This document shows, piece after piece, positions 1-8,732 of a stretch of 64,000 bases of DNA (its first letter is position 1; the number at the start of each line of letters is the position of its first letter). Position numbers and translations under genes: made by a program. This DNA is from Kushneria marisflavi (GTDB taxonomy: Bacteria; Pseudomonadota; Gammaproteobacteria; Pseudomonadales; Halomonadaceae): assembly GCF_002157205.1 (NCBI RefSeq), contig NZ_CP021358.1, positions 868,001 to 932,000 on the forward strand, in the 5' to 3' direction. The notes under the pieces are model-generated. The model had not been told where the DNA came from. It ran no database searches and saw nothing but the letters and a program-made list of their open reading frames with translations.

Positions 1-896
1 AGACTCATGAAGATCAGCCCCGGGCCGCTGGCCGGATCCATGCCGTTGGCGAAAATGACCGGGAAGATGGCAAGGCCCGCCATCAGCGCCACCAGGGTGT
101 CACAGATCGCCACCGTAAAGGTCGTGCGCGCAATGGAAGCGCCGGCCGGCAGATAGGCGCCGTATGCCATGATGGCGCCGGCCGCCAGTGACAGGGTGAA
201 AAAGGCATGCCCCATCGCGGCCAGCAGCCCTTCGCCGGAGAGCTGGCCGAATTCGAAGGCAAACATGAAGTGGACGGCCTTGCCGAAACCGCCGGAAAAC
301 ACGCCAAAGCCGATCAGAATGGCCAGCATGATCACCATGCCCGGCATCATCCAGCGCACACTGCGCTCAATGCCTTCCTGAACGCCCTTGCCAACGATCA
401 GCATGGTGATCAGCGTCACCAGCGTGCTCCAGAAGCCAAGATTAAGCGGGCTTGAGTTATTGTCTTCAAAGATCGCCGCCATGCCCTCGACGCTGTCGGC
501 GACCAGTCCACCGGTAAGCGCCTTCCAGAGATAGGAGAGCGACCAGCCGGCCACCACCACGTAAAAACTCAGAATCATGAAGCCGCAGATCATCGACATC
601 CAGCCCAGGATGGACCATCCAGCACCACCGCCGGATTCTGCCACCACGCGCTTGACGGCCTCGACCGGACTGCCACGACCGCGTCGACCAAAGGCGATTT
701 CAGTCATCATCAGGGGCACCCCGATGGCAGCAATGCACAGCAGATAGACAAGCACAAAGGCGCCGCCGCCATACTCACCGGTCATGTAGGGGAATTTCCA
801 GATGTTGCCAAGCCCTACGGCGGAGCCTGTTGCGGCCAGCACGAATCCCCAGCGCCCGGCCCAGAGCACACCACCGGTGCCATTATTTGTTGTCAT
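1..896 (-). CDS. Sodium-dependent (NSS/SNF family) transporter, partial
   Basis: This is the N-terminal 298 codons of a neurotransmitter:sodium symporter family protein; the C-terminus lies beyond base 1. The start at 894-896 gives MTTNNGTGGVLWAGRWGF, followed by the family hallmark around TGSAVGLGNIWKFPY in helix 1, where family members bind Na+ and substrate. Near the window edge the reading frame still gives ANGMDPASGPGLIF, another conserved NSS stretch. It is an inner-membrane Na+-coupled amino-acid-type carrier; the substrate cannot be told from sequence. It reads in the same direction as fruA but is separated from it by the fruA terminator at 1012-1034. Confidence 0.9.
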   Translation of the reverse strand, partial: MTTNNGTGGVLWAGRWGFVLAATGSAVGLGNIWKFPYMTGEYGGGAFVLVYLLCIAAIGVPLMMTEIAFGRRGRGSPVEAVKRVVAESGGGAGWSILGWMSMICGFMILSFYVVVAGWSLSYLWKALTGGLVADSVEGMAAIFEDNNSSPLNLGFWSTLVTLITMLIVGKGVQEGIERSVRWMMPGMVIMLAILIGFGVFSGGFGKAVHFMFAFEFGQLSGEGLLAAMGHAFFTLSLAAGAIMAYGAYLPAGASIARTTFTVAICDTLVALMAGLAIFPVIFANGMDPASGPGLIFMS

Positions 897-1011
897 GTGC
901 ATCCCTATCGGTTGTCGGCCTTGCTCGGCCCTCTTGTCGATCAGAGGCGCATTGTAATGGTCTCGCCCCTCTTTTGGCCCGAACCTGCCACGATTTTCAT
1001 GTGAGATTCAT

Positions 1012-1034
1012 AAAAAAAGGGCCCTTTCGGGCCC
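1012..1034 (-). terminator. Rho-independent terminator of the fruBKA operon
   Basis: A 6-bp perfect stem GGGCCC with a four-base loop lies 3' of fruA. On the minus strand the stem is followed by seven T residues, the standard intrinsic terminator layout. Confidence 0.85.
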
Positions 1035-1065
1035 CTGGTTCATCCTTGCCAGCGAATGCACCGGC

Positions 1066-2820
1066 TCAGGCAGAAGCCCCCTCCGGTACTTCAAGCTTTT
1101 GCTGAGACGGCTTGAGCACTGCATATGCCACCCCGATGAAGAGCGAGCCCACGGCAATCGAGAGCAGATACAGCAGCGCCTGATTGACCGCCCCCGGAAT
1201 CAGCAGCACGAACAGCCCGCCATGGGGCGCCATCAGCTTGATCTGGAAATACATCGACAGTGCCCCGGTGATGGCGCCGCCCACGATGGAGATCGGGATA
1301 ACGCGCAGCGGGTCCTTGGCGGCAAAGGGAATGGCGCCTTCACTGATAAAGCACAACCCCAGCACAAAGGCCGCCTTGCCACCGTCACGCTCGGTGTCGG
1401 CAAACTTCGAACGGGCCAGAAAGCTGGCAATCCCCATACCGATCGCCGGTACCATGCCGGCCGCCATGATCGCTGCCATCGGTGCATAGGTCTGGGTCGA
1501 CAACAGCCCGACGCCAAAGGTATAAGCCGCCTTGTTGATCGGCCCGCCCAGGTCCACGCACATCATCGCGCCCAGCAGCAGCCCAAGCAAAATGGCGTTG
1601 GTCGACCCCATGTTGTTGAGGAAGTCGGTCAGCGCCGAAAGCATGCCGGCAACCGGTGTGCCGACCAGATAGATCATGACCAGACCGGTTACCAGGCTTG
1701 CCAGCAACGGAATGACCAGAATCGGCTTGAGCGATTCAACACTGGCCGGCAGCTTCAGTTTCGTGGCAATCAGCTTTGCGGTGTAGCCGGCCAGGAAACC
1801 GGCAATGATCCCGCCAATAAAGCCGGCGCCCAGCGTACTGGCCAGCATCCCACCGATCATCCCCGGCGCAATCCCCGGCCGGTCGGCGATCGAGTAGGCA
1901 ATATAGCCCGCCAGCACCGGCACCATCAGGGCAAAGGCCGTGCCCCCACCAATCTGCATCAGCGCGGCGGCAAGCGTCCCCTCTTCCTTGAACGCCTCAA
2001 TGCCGAATACAAAGGAGAGCGCAATACACAGGCCGCCGGCCACCACCATCGGCAGCATGAAGGAGACGCCGGTCAGCAGGTGCTTGTAGACGCCCCGCTC
2101 CTTGATGCTCTTCTTGCGCTCGCCACCCGCCGGCGCACTGCCTTCGCTTTCCACCGATGCATTGGCGAGTGCGTCATTGATGGTCTGCTGGGACTTCTTC
2201 AGCGCCGTGCCGGTCGAGGTGCGATAGACCGGTTTGCCGGCAAAGCGCTCGTCATCGACCTCAATGTCGCAGGCCAGCAGCACGATGTCGGCATTGGCAA
2301 TCTCGTCATCAGTGAGCTGATTCTGCGCACCTACCGACCCCTGTGTCTCAACCTTGATCTGATGGCCCAGTGCACGCCCGGCTTCGGCCAGCGCCTCGGC
2401 GGCCATGAAGGTGTGGGCGACACCGGTCGGACAGGCCGTTACGGCCACAATACGTTTGGATGTGCGATCATCCGGCGTGGCACTGCTCTCCTCCGGAAGA
2501 TCATCTGCGCCCTGCCAGGGACTGGCCTGCTCCCGGGCACGGCTCAAAAAGCCATCAGGGTCCGGCAGTGCCGCCTCGAGCCGTTCGCGATAAAGGAGCT
2601 TGCCGGTAAACCGGGACAGAGTGATCGGCCGGCTGGCCGCCACCACTACCAGATCGGCGGCAGCAATCTGCGCCTCATCAAGCGTTGATGCGTCGAACTG
2701 GCCCTGCATTTCGACCGCTGACTGCCAGCCCAGCCGCTGGGCGGCCTGCTCGAGCCGGCGCGCTGCCAGATAGGTCGTCGCCGTGCCGCTGGGGCAGGCC
2801 GTGACGATAACAATATTCAT
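1066..2820 (-). CDS. fruA: Fructose PTS transporter, EIIB'BC subunit
   Basis: 584-residue membrane permease that takes up fructose and phosphorylates it to fructose 1-phosphate. Two IIB-type domains come first: B' with VTACPSG (Cys9) and B with VTACPTG (Cys130, the likely phosphorylated residue). A linker of about 40 residues follows, then the IIC membrane domain from about residue 243. The start at 2818-2820 (MNIVIVTACPSG) is chosen over an upstream in-frame start because AGGAG sits about 8 bases before it and the B' domain begins directly. It is the last gene of the fruB-fruK-fruA operon, about 90 bp after fruK. E. coli FruA has 563 residues, so the length fits. Confidence 0.95.
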   Translation of the reverse strand: MNIVIVTACPSGTATTYLAARRLEQAAQRLGWQSAVEMQGQFDASTLDEAQIAAADLVVVAASRPITLSRFTGKLLYRERLEAALPDPDGFLSRAREQASPWQGADDLPEESSATPDDRTSKRIVAVTACPTGVAHTFMAAEALAEAGRALGHQIKVETQGSVGAQNQLTDDEIANADIVLLACDIEVDDERFAGKPVYRTSTGTALKKSQQTINDALANASVESEGSAPAGGERKKSIKERGVYKHLLTGVSFMLPMVVAGGLCIALSFVFGIEAFKEEGTLAAALMQIGGGTAFALMVPVLAGYIAYSIADRPGIAPGMIGGMLASTLGAGFIGGIIAGFLAGYTAKLIATKLKLPASVESLKPILVIPLLASLVTGLVMIYLVGTPVAGMLSALTDFLNNMGSTNAILLGLLLGAMMCVDLGGPINKAAYTFGVGLLSTQTYAPMAAIMAAGMVPAIGMGIASFLARSKFADTERDGGKAAFVLGLCFISEGAIPFAAKDPLRVIPISIVGGAITGALSMYFQIKLMAPHGGLFVLLIPGAVNQALLYLLSIAVGSLFIGVAYAVLKPSQQKLEVPEGASA

Positions 2821-2911
2821 GCAAACCACTCCTGTGCCAGTGCCAACCACTGGTCGCCGTGCTGACCGCGCCTGTCATCAGCAGGCAGGTCAAAAGAAAT
2901 TCGGGACGTTG

Positions 2912-3850
2912 TCATATCGTTAACCCCTCCACGCGGACCGCATCGCACAAGGCGGCAAAGTCCTCGACATCCGAGCGACCCACACCGACCCGACGCACGG
3001 CATCCGCCGACAGGGCCGTGGCAAAGCGCAGCGTTTTTTCGCGCGGCCAGCCTTCAAGTACCCCATGCAGCGTCCCGGCCAGCAGCGTATCGCCGGCACA
3101 CACGGTACTGACGATGTCGACCCGGGGCGGACGAGCGCGCAGCGAACCACCTTCAAACAGCCATACCACGCCATCAGCGCCCAGCGACAAAAGCACGTTG
3201 TCGATACCGCCCTGCTGCAGTTCGCGAGCCGCTGCCAGAAGTGCTGCCTCATCCGGCAGAGGCCGCCCAACACATTCGGCAAGTTCATGGTCGTTGGGCT
3301 TGACCAGCGAGGGACAGGCCCGCGCGCCCTGAACCAGCGCCTCACCGCTACTGTCCAACCACACCGGCAACCCCTGCGTACGCAGCCGACCGATCAGTGC
3401 TGCCAGCCATTCGGGCGCAATGCCCGGCGGTAGACTGCCCGAGATCACCACGGCATCAATGCTGGCCGCACCGGCCTCGATATCATCAAGAAGACGCGTC
3501 ATGGCCGCTTCATCGACGCGTGCACCCGGCCCGTTGATGTCGGTGATCCTACCGTCAGCTTCGGAAAGCTTGGCATTGACCCGGGTTTCTCCCGCGACCC
3601 GAATGAAGCGATCCTCCACGCCCCATTCCACGAAAGCCCGTTCAAACGGCCCCTGGTTATCACGCCCCAGAAATCCGCTCGCCAGTACCTGATGATCATG
3701 ACGTGCCAGCACACAGGCCACGTTATTGCCCTTGCCGGCCGCGGTCAGTGAACTCTCCTCGGAGCGATTGACACTGCCAGGCGACAGGGTAGACAGCCGA
3801 ATGGAGAGGTCCAGCGCCGGGTTGAGGGTCAGCGTCAGTACACGGCTCAT
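2912..3850 (-). CDS. fruK: 1-phosphofructokinase
   Basis: 312-residue PfkB/ribokinase-fold kinase converting fructose 1-phosphate plus ATP to fructose 1,6-bisphosphate in the cytoplasm. Visible motifs are the N-terminal TLNPALDLSI, the GKGNNVA substrate loop (about 40-46), SGSLPPG (about 138-143) and the C-terminal VCAGDTLLAG with probable catalytic base Asp254. The usual GAGD is CAGD here. The start codon overlaps the fruB stop by four bases (ATGA), indicating translational coupling between the two genes. Confidence 0.95.
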   Translation of the reverse strand: MSRVLTLTLNPALDLSIRLSTLSPGSVNRSEESSLTAAGKGNNVACVLARHDHQVLASGFLGRDNQGPFERAFVEWGVEDRFIRVAGETRVNAKLSEADGRITDINGPGARVDEAAMTRLLDDIEAGAASIDAVVISGSLPPGIAPEWLAALIGRLRTQGLPVWLDSSGEALVQGARACPSLVKPNDHELAECVGRPLPDEAALLAAARELQQGGIDNVLLSLGADGVVWLFEGGSLRARPPRVDIVSTVCAGDTLLAGTLHGVLEGWPREKTLRFATALSADAVRRVGVGRSDVEDFAALCDAVRVEGLTI

Positions 3851-6699
3851 GCCAGGGACTCCAGCATGGCACGCACGTCAGCCGCCGTCGGGCAGGCCAG
3901 CGCGCGCTGTGCCAGCGCCCGACTCTCATCCAGGTTCAGACTGCGAATACGCTGCTTGACCAGCGGAATCTGACGGCTGGAGACCGATAGCTCATCGACA
4001 CCCAGCCCCATCAGCACGCCGATCGCCTGTGGATCGCTGCCCAGCTCACCACAGACCCCGACCCAGCGCCCTTTGGCGTGAGCGGCATCCACTGTCATCT
4101 GGATCAGGCGCAGTACTGCCGGATGCAGACCATCGGCCTGGGCCGACAGACGGGAATGGCCACGATCGATCGCCAGGGTGTACTGGGTCAGATCGTTGGT
4201 GCCGATCGAGAAGAAATCGACATGCTCAGCCAGACTCGGCGCCAGCAGCGCACAGGACGGGATCTCGATCATCACGCCCAGCTGAACATCGCTGGCCTGT
4301 ACCTCGGCCTGAACACGATCAAAGATCGCCTTGCCGGCGTGAAACTCCTCCACATCCTTGACCATCGGGAACATGATGCGCAGCGGGCGATCACCGGCTG
4401 CCATCAAAAGTGCCCGAATCTGGGTTTCGAGTACGTCCGGACGGGTCAGCGCCAGACGAATGCCTCGCAGGCCCAGAAAGGGGTTGTCTTCTGCCGGTAC
4501 CGGCCAGTAGTCCAGCGGCTTGTCGCCACCCACATCCAGCGTACGTGCCACCAGCGCACGATCGGCCCCCAGGGCATCAAAGGCCTGACGGTACTCGACG
4601 ATCTGGGTGTCCAGATCCGGCGCCTGCGGGTGGGCCATGAAAACAAACTCGGTGCGCAAAAGCCCCACCGCCTCGGCACCGCGCTCGACGGCATCCGCAG
4701 CGTGTGCGGTATTACCAAGGTTCGCGGCGACCTCGACGCGATGACCATCGCGGGTGACGGCCGGCTCAAAACGAACCTCGAAGGCCTCACGCTCGCGAAT
4801 CTCGCGCTCGCGGATGGAGAGCTCGGTGCGGGCACGGCGCTCCGGGTCCGGCGCCGGAATCACGCGACCACGCTCGCCGTCGAGAATCATGTCAATGCCG
4901 TTATCCAGCGCCATGATGGTCTCGCCAGCCCCCACGACCGCTGGAATGCCCAGCGCCCGCGCCAGAATCGCGCTGTGAGAGGTCGCACCACCGCGCGCCG
5001 TCAGGATGCCACGCACCCGCGAGGTATCCAGCCGCGCCACGTCAGAAGGCCCAACGTCATCGGTGACCAGAATATAGGGGTGGGTCGGCGGATCAGGCAT
5101 CTTCACACCGCAGAGATTGCCCAGCACACGGCGACCGACATCACGCAGGTCGGCGGCACGCTCGGCCAGTAGCCGATCAGCCAGCGCTTCCTGAGCGCGG
5201 GCGGCCACATCGATGGCGCGCCACCAGCCCCCTTCGGCGCTCTTGCCTTCGTTGATCGCCTCATAAGCGGCTTCACGAAGTTCCGGGTCACCCAGCATCT
5301 CTTCATGCATGGAGAGAATTTCGGCCACTTCTCCGCCGGCAGCGCGAATCATCTCTTCAAGCTGCTGCTCGGCCTCCTTGATCGCCTCACCCAGACGCGC
5401 CTTTTGCGCCTCACGGTCAGAGGCTGTTTCCTCGTAGTGAAATTCCGGCGGACGCATCACGAATACCGGTGCGATCGCCATACCGGGCGATGCCGGCACG
5501 GCCGTCAGCGGCGTGTCGGCCGCCGGGGCAACCACCGGCTCACGCGGGGTCTGGCGGTTGCGCGACGGACGCGCATCGCTGGTATCGCCCAGCGGGGTAA
5601 CTTCTTCACCCAGTCCGCCGCGCAGCGCCTCGGCCATGGCCTCGACGGCCTCACGCGCGCCGGCGCCTTCGGCCGAGAAGATCAGCATCTGCCCGCGCCG
5701 CGCCCCCAGTCCGATCACCTTGGTCAGGCTGGCAGCCGAAACGGCCTCATTGCCGCCTTCGGCAAGCCGCACACGTACCGGCATCCCCTGTGCTCGCGCC
5801 ACCTGCACCAGCTGCTTGGCCGGACGGGCATGCAGCCCGTGGGCGTTGCGGACCCTGACACGAACGGTTTCGGCATTGGCCGATTCGCCGGAAAGCCTCG
5901 CCAGCAGCGCATCGCGCCCCAGCCGTGCCAGCTCTTCGCCCTTGCCCTCTTCCAGCACGGTTACCAGGCGGTCCAGCAGCACGTCGTGAGCGTTGCCGCT
6001 CTCGGCCAGGCAGAAGATACCTGCCACGCCATCGATATGCGCCTGCGGCAGCGCCAGCCCCAGGGCCGGCTGATGAACACCGGTGGCACTGCGCACCAGC
6101 CACAGCTGCTGCCCCAGCGAAACGGCCTGCTGCGCCAGAATATCCGCCACAAAACGACGCTCCACGCAGCCCAGCTGCTCAAGACGCGACGCGGCGGCCG
6201 CCGTCAGTTCCAGTGTCGAGCGGGCCGGCACGCCCTGGACGATCGTGTCGCCATCCAGACGTGCCGTGATTGGAGCCTTTGACAGCAGACTGACCACTTC
6301 TTCGGCCCCTTCCGCGCGGGCCAGTTTTTCCGACACGCCTTCCCGGTCGAGCACATGGGTGAGCTGGCGCAGAATGTCGAGATGCTCATCGCTTTGCGCA
6401 GCAATGGTGATAATCAGGTGAACACGATTGCCATCGTGCCACTGAACGCCGTCGGGAAACTGCAGAAGCCGCACGCCGGTGGCCAGCACATGCTCTCGAC
6501 TTTTCTGGGTGCCATGTGGAATGGCAATGCCGTTGCCAAGCCAGGTCGAACTCTGCTCTTCACGTTCGAAGAGAGCGTCGCGATAGCCTTCGCGGGCAAG
6601 CCCGCCTTCCATGAGCGCCTGACCGGCCTGGTTGAGCGCATCACGCCAGTCGCTGGCGTGCTGATTGAGCAAAACGGCATCACTTTTCAGCGTGAGCAT
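3847..6699 (-). CDS. fruB: Multiphosphoryl transfer protein FruB (IIA-HPr-EI fusion)
   Basis: 950-residue cytoplasmic phosphotransfer protein joining three PTS components. An N-terminal IIA-Fru domain has GIAIPHGT (His62). A second poorly conserved linker domain follows, then an HPr domain with GLHARPAK (His290), then Enzyme I from about residue 400. EI features include the phospho-His motif GGATSHSAILAR (His575), MIEIPSCAL, and the PEP-binding and catalytic motifs NDLTQYTLAIDR and GVCGELGSDP. E. coli FruB (about 376 residues) lacks EI; the fused long form is known in Pseudomonas and Xanthomonas. The fusion means fructose uptake needs no separate ptsHI. First gene of the operon, divergent from fruR; AAGGA precedes the start by about 10 bases. 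Confidence 0.95.
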   Translation of the reverse strand: MLTLKSDAVLLNQHASDWRDALNQAGQALMEGGLAREGYRDALFEREEQSSTWLGNGIAIPHGTQKSREHVLATGVRLLQFPDGVQWHDGNRVHLIITIAAQSDEHLDILRQLTHVLDREGVSEKLARAEGAEEVVSLLSKAPITARLDGDTIVQGVPARSTLELTAAAASRLEQLGCVERRFVADILAQQAVSLGQQLWLVRSATGVHQPALGLALPQAHIDGVAGIFCLAESGNAHDVLLDRLVTVLEEGKGEELARLGRDALLARLSGESANAETVRVRVRNAHGLHARPAKQLVQVARAQGMPVRVRLAEGGNEAVSAASLTKVIGLGARRGQMLIFSAEGAGAREAVEAMAEALRGGLGEEVTPLGDTSDARPSRNRQTPREPVVAPAADTPLTAVPASPGMAIAPVFVMRPPEFHYEETASDREAQKARLGEAIKEAEQQLEEMIRAAGGEVAEILSMHEEMLGDPELREAAYEAINEGKSAEGGWWRAIDVAARAQEALADRLLAERAADLRDVGRRVLGNLCGVKMPDPPTHPYILVTDDVGPSDVARLDTSRVRGILTARGGATSHSAILARALGIPAVVGAGETIMALDNGIDMILDGERGRVIPAPDPERRARTELSIREREIREREAFEVRFEPAVTRDGHRVEVAANLGNTAHAADAVERGAEAVGLLRTEFVFMAHPQAPDLDTQIVEYRQAFDALGADRALVARTLDVGGDKPLDYWPVPAEDNPFLGLRGIRLALTRPDVLETQIRALLMAAGDRPLRIMFPMVKDVEEFHAGKAIFDRVQAEVQASDVQLGVMIEIPSCALLAPSLAEHVDFFSIGTNDLTQYTLAIDRGHSRLSAQADGLHPAVLRLIQMTVDAAHAKGRWVGVCGELGSDPQAIGVLMGLGVDELSVSSRQIPLVKQRIRSLNLDESRALAQRALACPTAADVRAMLESLA

Positions 6700-6800
6700 G
6701 GCGTATTGATCCTTGTGAGTGGCAAATTTGCGCCGGTGGCGACATCAGCAAGTGAAGGCCAACACGCAAAACGGCATGAAACAGGTCATGACAGCATGGC

Positions 6801-6861
6801 TGAATCGTGTCACCTTTTCCTTGCCGTAATGCTGAAAGAGATTAACCGGTGAATCAAGCAC
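6801..6861. promoter_or_regulatory. Candidate FruR/Cra half-sites in the fruB-fruR intergenic region
   Basis: Two TGAATC half-sites lie between the divergent fruB and fruR genes: TGAATCGTGTCA at 6801-6812, one mismatch from the E. coli Cra consensus TGAAWCSNTHHW, and TGAATCAAGCAC at 6850-6861, which fits less well. A GACAG-N4-CTGTC dyad lies at 6887-6900. Position and gene context support FruR control; the exact operator is inference. Confidence 0.4.
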
Positions 6862-6922
6862 CAATGGCATGGACCCACGTCGTATTGACAGACCACTGTC
6901 TTTTATATCGGGAAATAACATC

Positions 6923-7939
6923 ATGACGCTTGCAGAGATTGCGCGCTTGGCGGGCGTATCACGGACCACGGCAAGCTACGTCATCAACGGAAAGTCGCGC
7001 CAGCACCGCATCAGCGAGGCGACGGTCAAACGCGTCATGGCGGTGATCGAGGAGCACGGCTATCGGGTTGATGCCCAGGCGGCCGCCCTGCGCCGCGGGG
7101 TCAGCCGTACCTTGGGATTTGTTCTGCCTGATCTGGAGAACACCAGCTACGCACGGCTGGCCAAGCTTTTGGAACAGGGCGCACGCAGTGCGGGATATCA
7201 GCTGTTGATGGTCAGCTCCAACGATGACCCGGACACGGAAAGAGAACTCCTCAGCGCCCTGCAGGCCAGGCGCTGTGATGCTCTGATCGTGGCATCAAGC
7301 CTGCCGCCGGGTGACAGCCGCTATCAGCGTTTGATCGACACCGGCATGCCGATAGTGGCCGTGGATCGGGCACTGGATGACACACTGATGCCCTGCATCA
7401 TCAGTGAAAACCATCAGACCGCCATGACGCTGACCGCCTCGGTACTGTCCCGCCCGGAGCCGACACCACAGCCACAGGAGGTGTTGTGGCTTGACGCACT
7501 GCCAGGACTTGCCAATACCCTTGAGCGACGCGATGGCTTCATGGCCGCGATCAGGGCCTGTGACGGGCAGACACCACACGCCTACCATCGCTGCGGCGGG
7601 CGCTATGATCGAGAAACCGGTATGGCACTCATGCGTGAACACCTTGAGCATCACGATATGCCCCAGGCACTGGTGACCGCCTCCTACACGCTGCTTGAAG
7701 GCGCGCTGGACGTATTGCTGACGAAGTATTCAATGGAGACGCTGCAGGCGCGCGCCCTGCGCATGGCGACCTTTGGTAATGACCGGCTGTTGGACTTTCT
7801 GCCGTTGAAGGTCAATTCGATGCAGCAAAACCTTGAGCGCATCGCGGCACTGGCGCTGTCCAGTGTCATGGAGGGGATCAACGGTCGACTCTGCCCCGGC
7901 ACGGTCGAAGTAGAACGCACCCTTATCCGGCGATACTGA
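6923..7939 (+). CDS. fruR: LacI-family catabolite repressor/activator FruR (Cra)
   Basis: 338-residue transcription factor. The N-terminal helix-turn-helix MTLAEIARLAGVSRTTASYV and the following VINGK and AVIEEHGY stretches closely match E. coli Cra, as do PDLENTSYARL and MPQALVTASYTLLEG in the sugar-binding domain. The start at 6923 is preferred over the longer frame from 6869 because Cra proteins begin exactly at MKLDEIARLAG and GGGA lies upstream. Family knowledge: Cra binds fructose 1-phosphate (or fructose 1,6-bisphosphate), which releases it from fru operators. It is divergent from fruBKA, consistent with direct control of that operon. Confidence 0.92.
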   Translation: MTLAEIARLAGVSRTTASYVINGKSRQHRISEATVKRVMAVIEEHGYRVDAQAAALRRGVSRTLGFVLPDLENTSYARLAKLLEQGARSAGYQLLMVSSNDDPDTERELLSALQARRCDALIVASSLPPGDSRYQRLIDTGMPIVAVDRALDDTLMPCIISENHQTAMTLTASVLSRPEPTPQPQEVLWLDALPGLANTLERRDGFMAAIRACDGQTPHAYHRCGGRYDRETGMALMREHLEHHDMPQALVTASYTLLEGALDVLLTKYSMETLQARALRMATFGNDRLLDFLPLKVNSMQQNLERIAALALSSVMEGINGRLCPGTVEVERTLIRRY

Positions 7940-7977
7940 GCGCTTCGAAACCGTCAGCGAGCCCGTAAACGTTGATT

Positions 7978-7999
7978 GGGTCAGGCGATGGCCTGACCC
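7978..7999. terminator. Hairpin between convergent fruR and phosphatase genes
   Basis: A 9-bp perfect stem GGGTCAGGC / GCCTGACCC with a four-base loop. It overlaps the last codons of the gene ending at 7981. There is no clear T tract, so it is only a probable bidirectional terminator. Confidence 0.5.
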
Positions 8000-8559
8000 T
8001 GATATTCATACACACCGTACTGCCAGTGGGCACGGCCCGGCCTTCTGGGCCCCTGCCAGCCACGGGAAATCAGCTCTCGCGCCAGCAGATGATTGATCAT
8101 GCCGTGGCCGACAAACAGCACCGAGCAGTGTTCACGGGCCAGCTCGATCAGCTTGCTGGCCGCCGCATCGGCGCGATGAAAAACGGCTCGACGTCCTTCT
8201 GCATTGCCGTGATAGCCCATGAGCCACAGCGCACGGAAGGCGATCAGCCAGAAGGTGGTCGGCAGTGACGGCGTCGGCCAGCGGCCGCTGCCGTGCGGCA
8301 GGTCAATTTCGCGCATCAGGGGATCGCTGTAGACGATGTTACCTACCTCCAGTCTCAGCGCCGACTCGAGCGAGCGCGGCAGATCGCTGCAGGCCACGGC
8401 GGCACACTCACGAGCCACAGACAGAGCGCGATCACAACGCGTCCCCTCATCCAGACCCGCCAGCTGATAGCGGGCCACCCAGTGTCTGAAATCAGCAGCG
8501 GCCATCTTTTCGTCAAAACGCACCCGCGGCGCCCCATGCCGCATCAGGATGATTTTCAT
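7981..8559 (-). CDS. Histidine phosphatase family protein
   Basis: 192-residue protein of the phosphoglycerate-mutase-like superfamily. The N-terminal IILMRHGAPR carries the RHG phosphate-binding signature with the catalytic histidine, and LFVGHGMINH near residue 155 gives the second histidine; SDLPRSLES supplies a conserved arginine region. The start at 8557-8559 (MKIILMRHG) is chosen because GGAG lies 9 bases upstream; an upstream GTG would add five residues. Substrate is unknown. It stands alone, convergent with fruR and divergent from the PhoD-like gene. Confidence 0.85.
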   Translation of the reverse strand: MKIILMRHGAPRVRFDEKMAAADFRHWVARYQLAGLDEGTRCDRALSVARECAAVACSDLPRSLESALRLEVGNIVYSDPLMREIDLPHGSGRWPTPSLPTTFWLIAFRALWLMGYHGNAEGRRAVFHRADAAASKLIELAREHCSVLFVGHGMINHLLARELISRGWQGPRRPGRAHWQYGVYEYQGQAIA

Positions 8560-8695
8560 TCCCCGCTGCTCCACACCAAAACTTGATTGAAATTAATTCT
8601 AATTGGCAGAGTATAGGCGCTACCACTCCCATTCAGGCTCGCGCAAAATCGTTGTCTTTTGTGAACAATCGCCACGGCTCCTGTCAGTGTCATAT

Positions 8696-8709
8696 TTGAA
8701 GCGTTTCAA
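8696..8709. promoter_or_regulatory. LacI/Cra-type palindromic operator candidate
   Basis: TTGAAGCGTTTCAA is a near-perfect 14-bp palindrome centred on CG, the form typical of LacI-family operators, and close to the TGAAACGTTTCA type reported for Cra/FruR. It ends 23 bases before the start of the PhoD-like gene. A FruR regulator is encoded nearby at 6923-7939, but the link is inference. Confidence 0.45.
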
Positions 8710-8732
8710 TTCTCAACGTCATTGTGGTGAGC

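Noticed and set aside
1099..2688. 529-codon open frame on the plus strand opposite fruA
   Set aside because: It is the complement of a codon-biased real gene; its product is Arg/Gln/His-rich with no domain, typical of an antisense shadow in GC-rich DNA.
2678..2893. Small ORF in the fruK-fruA gap
   Set aside because: It overlaps the fruA start in another frame with no ribosome site, while fruA has a clear one.
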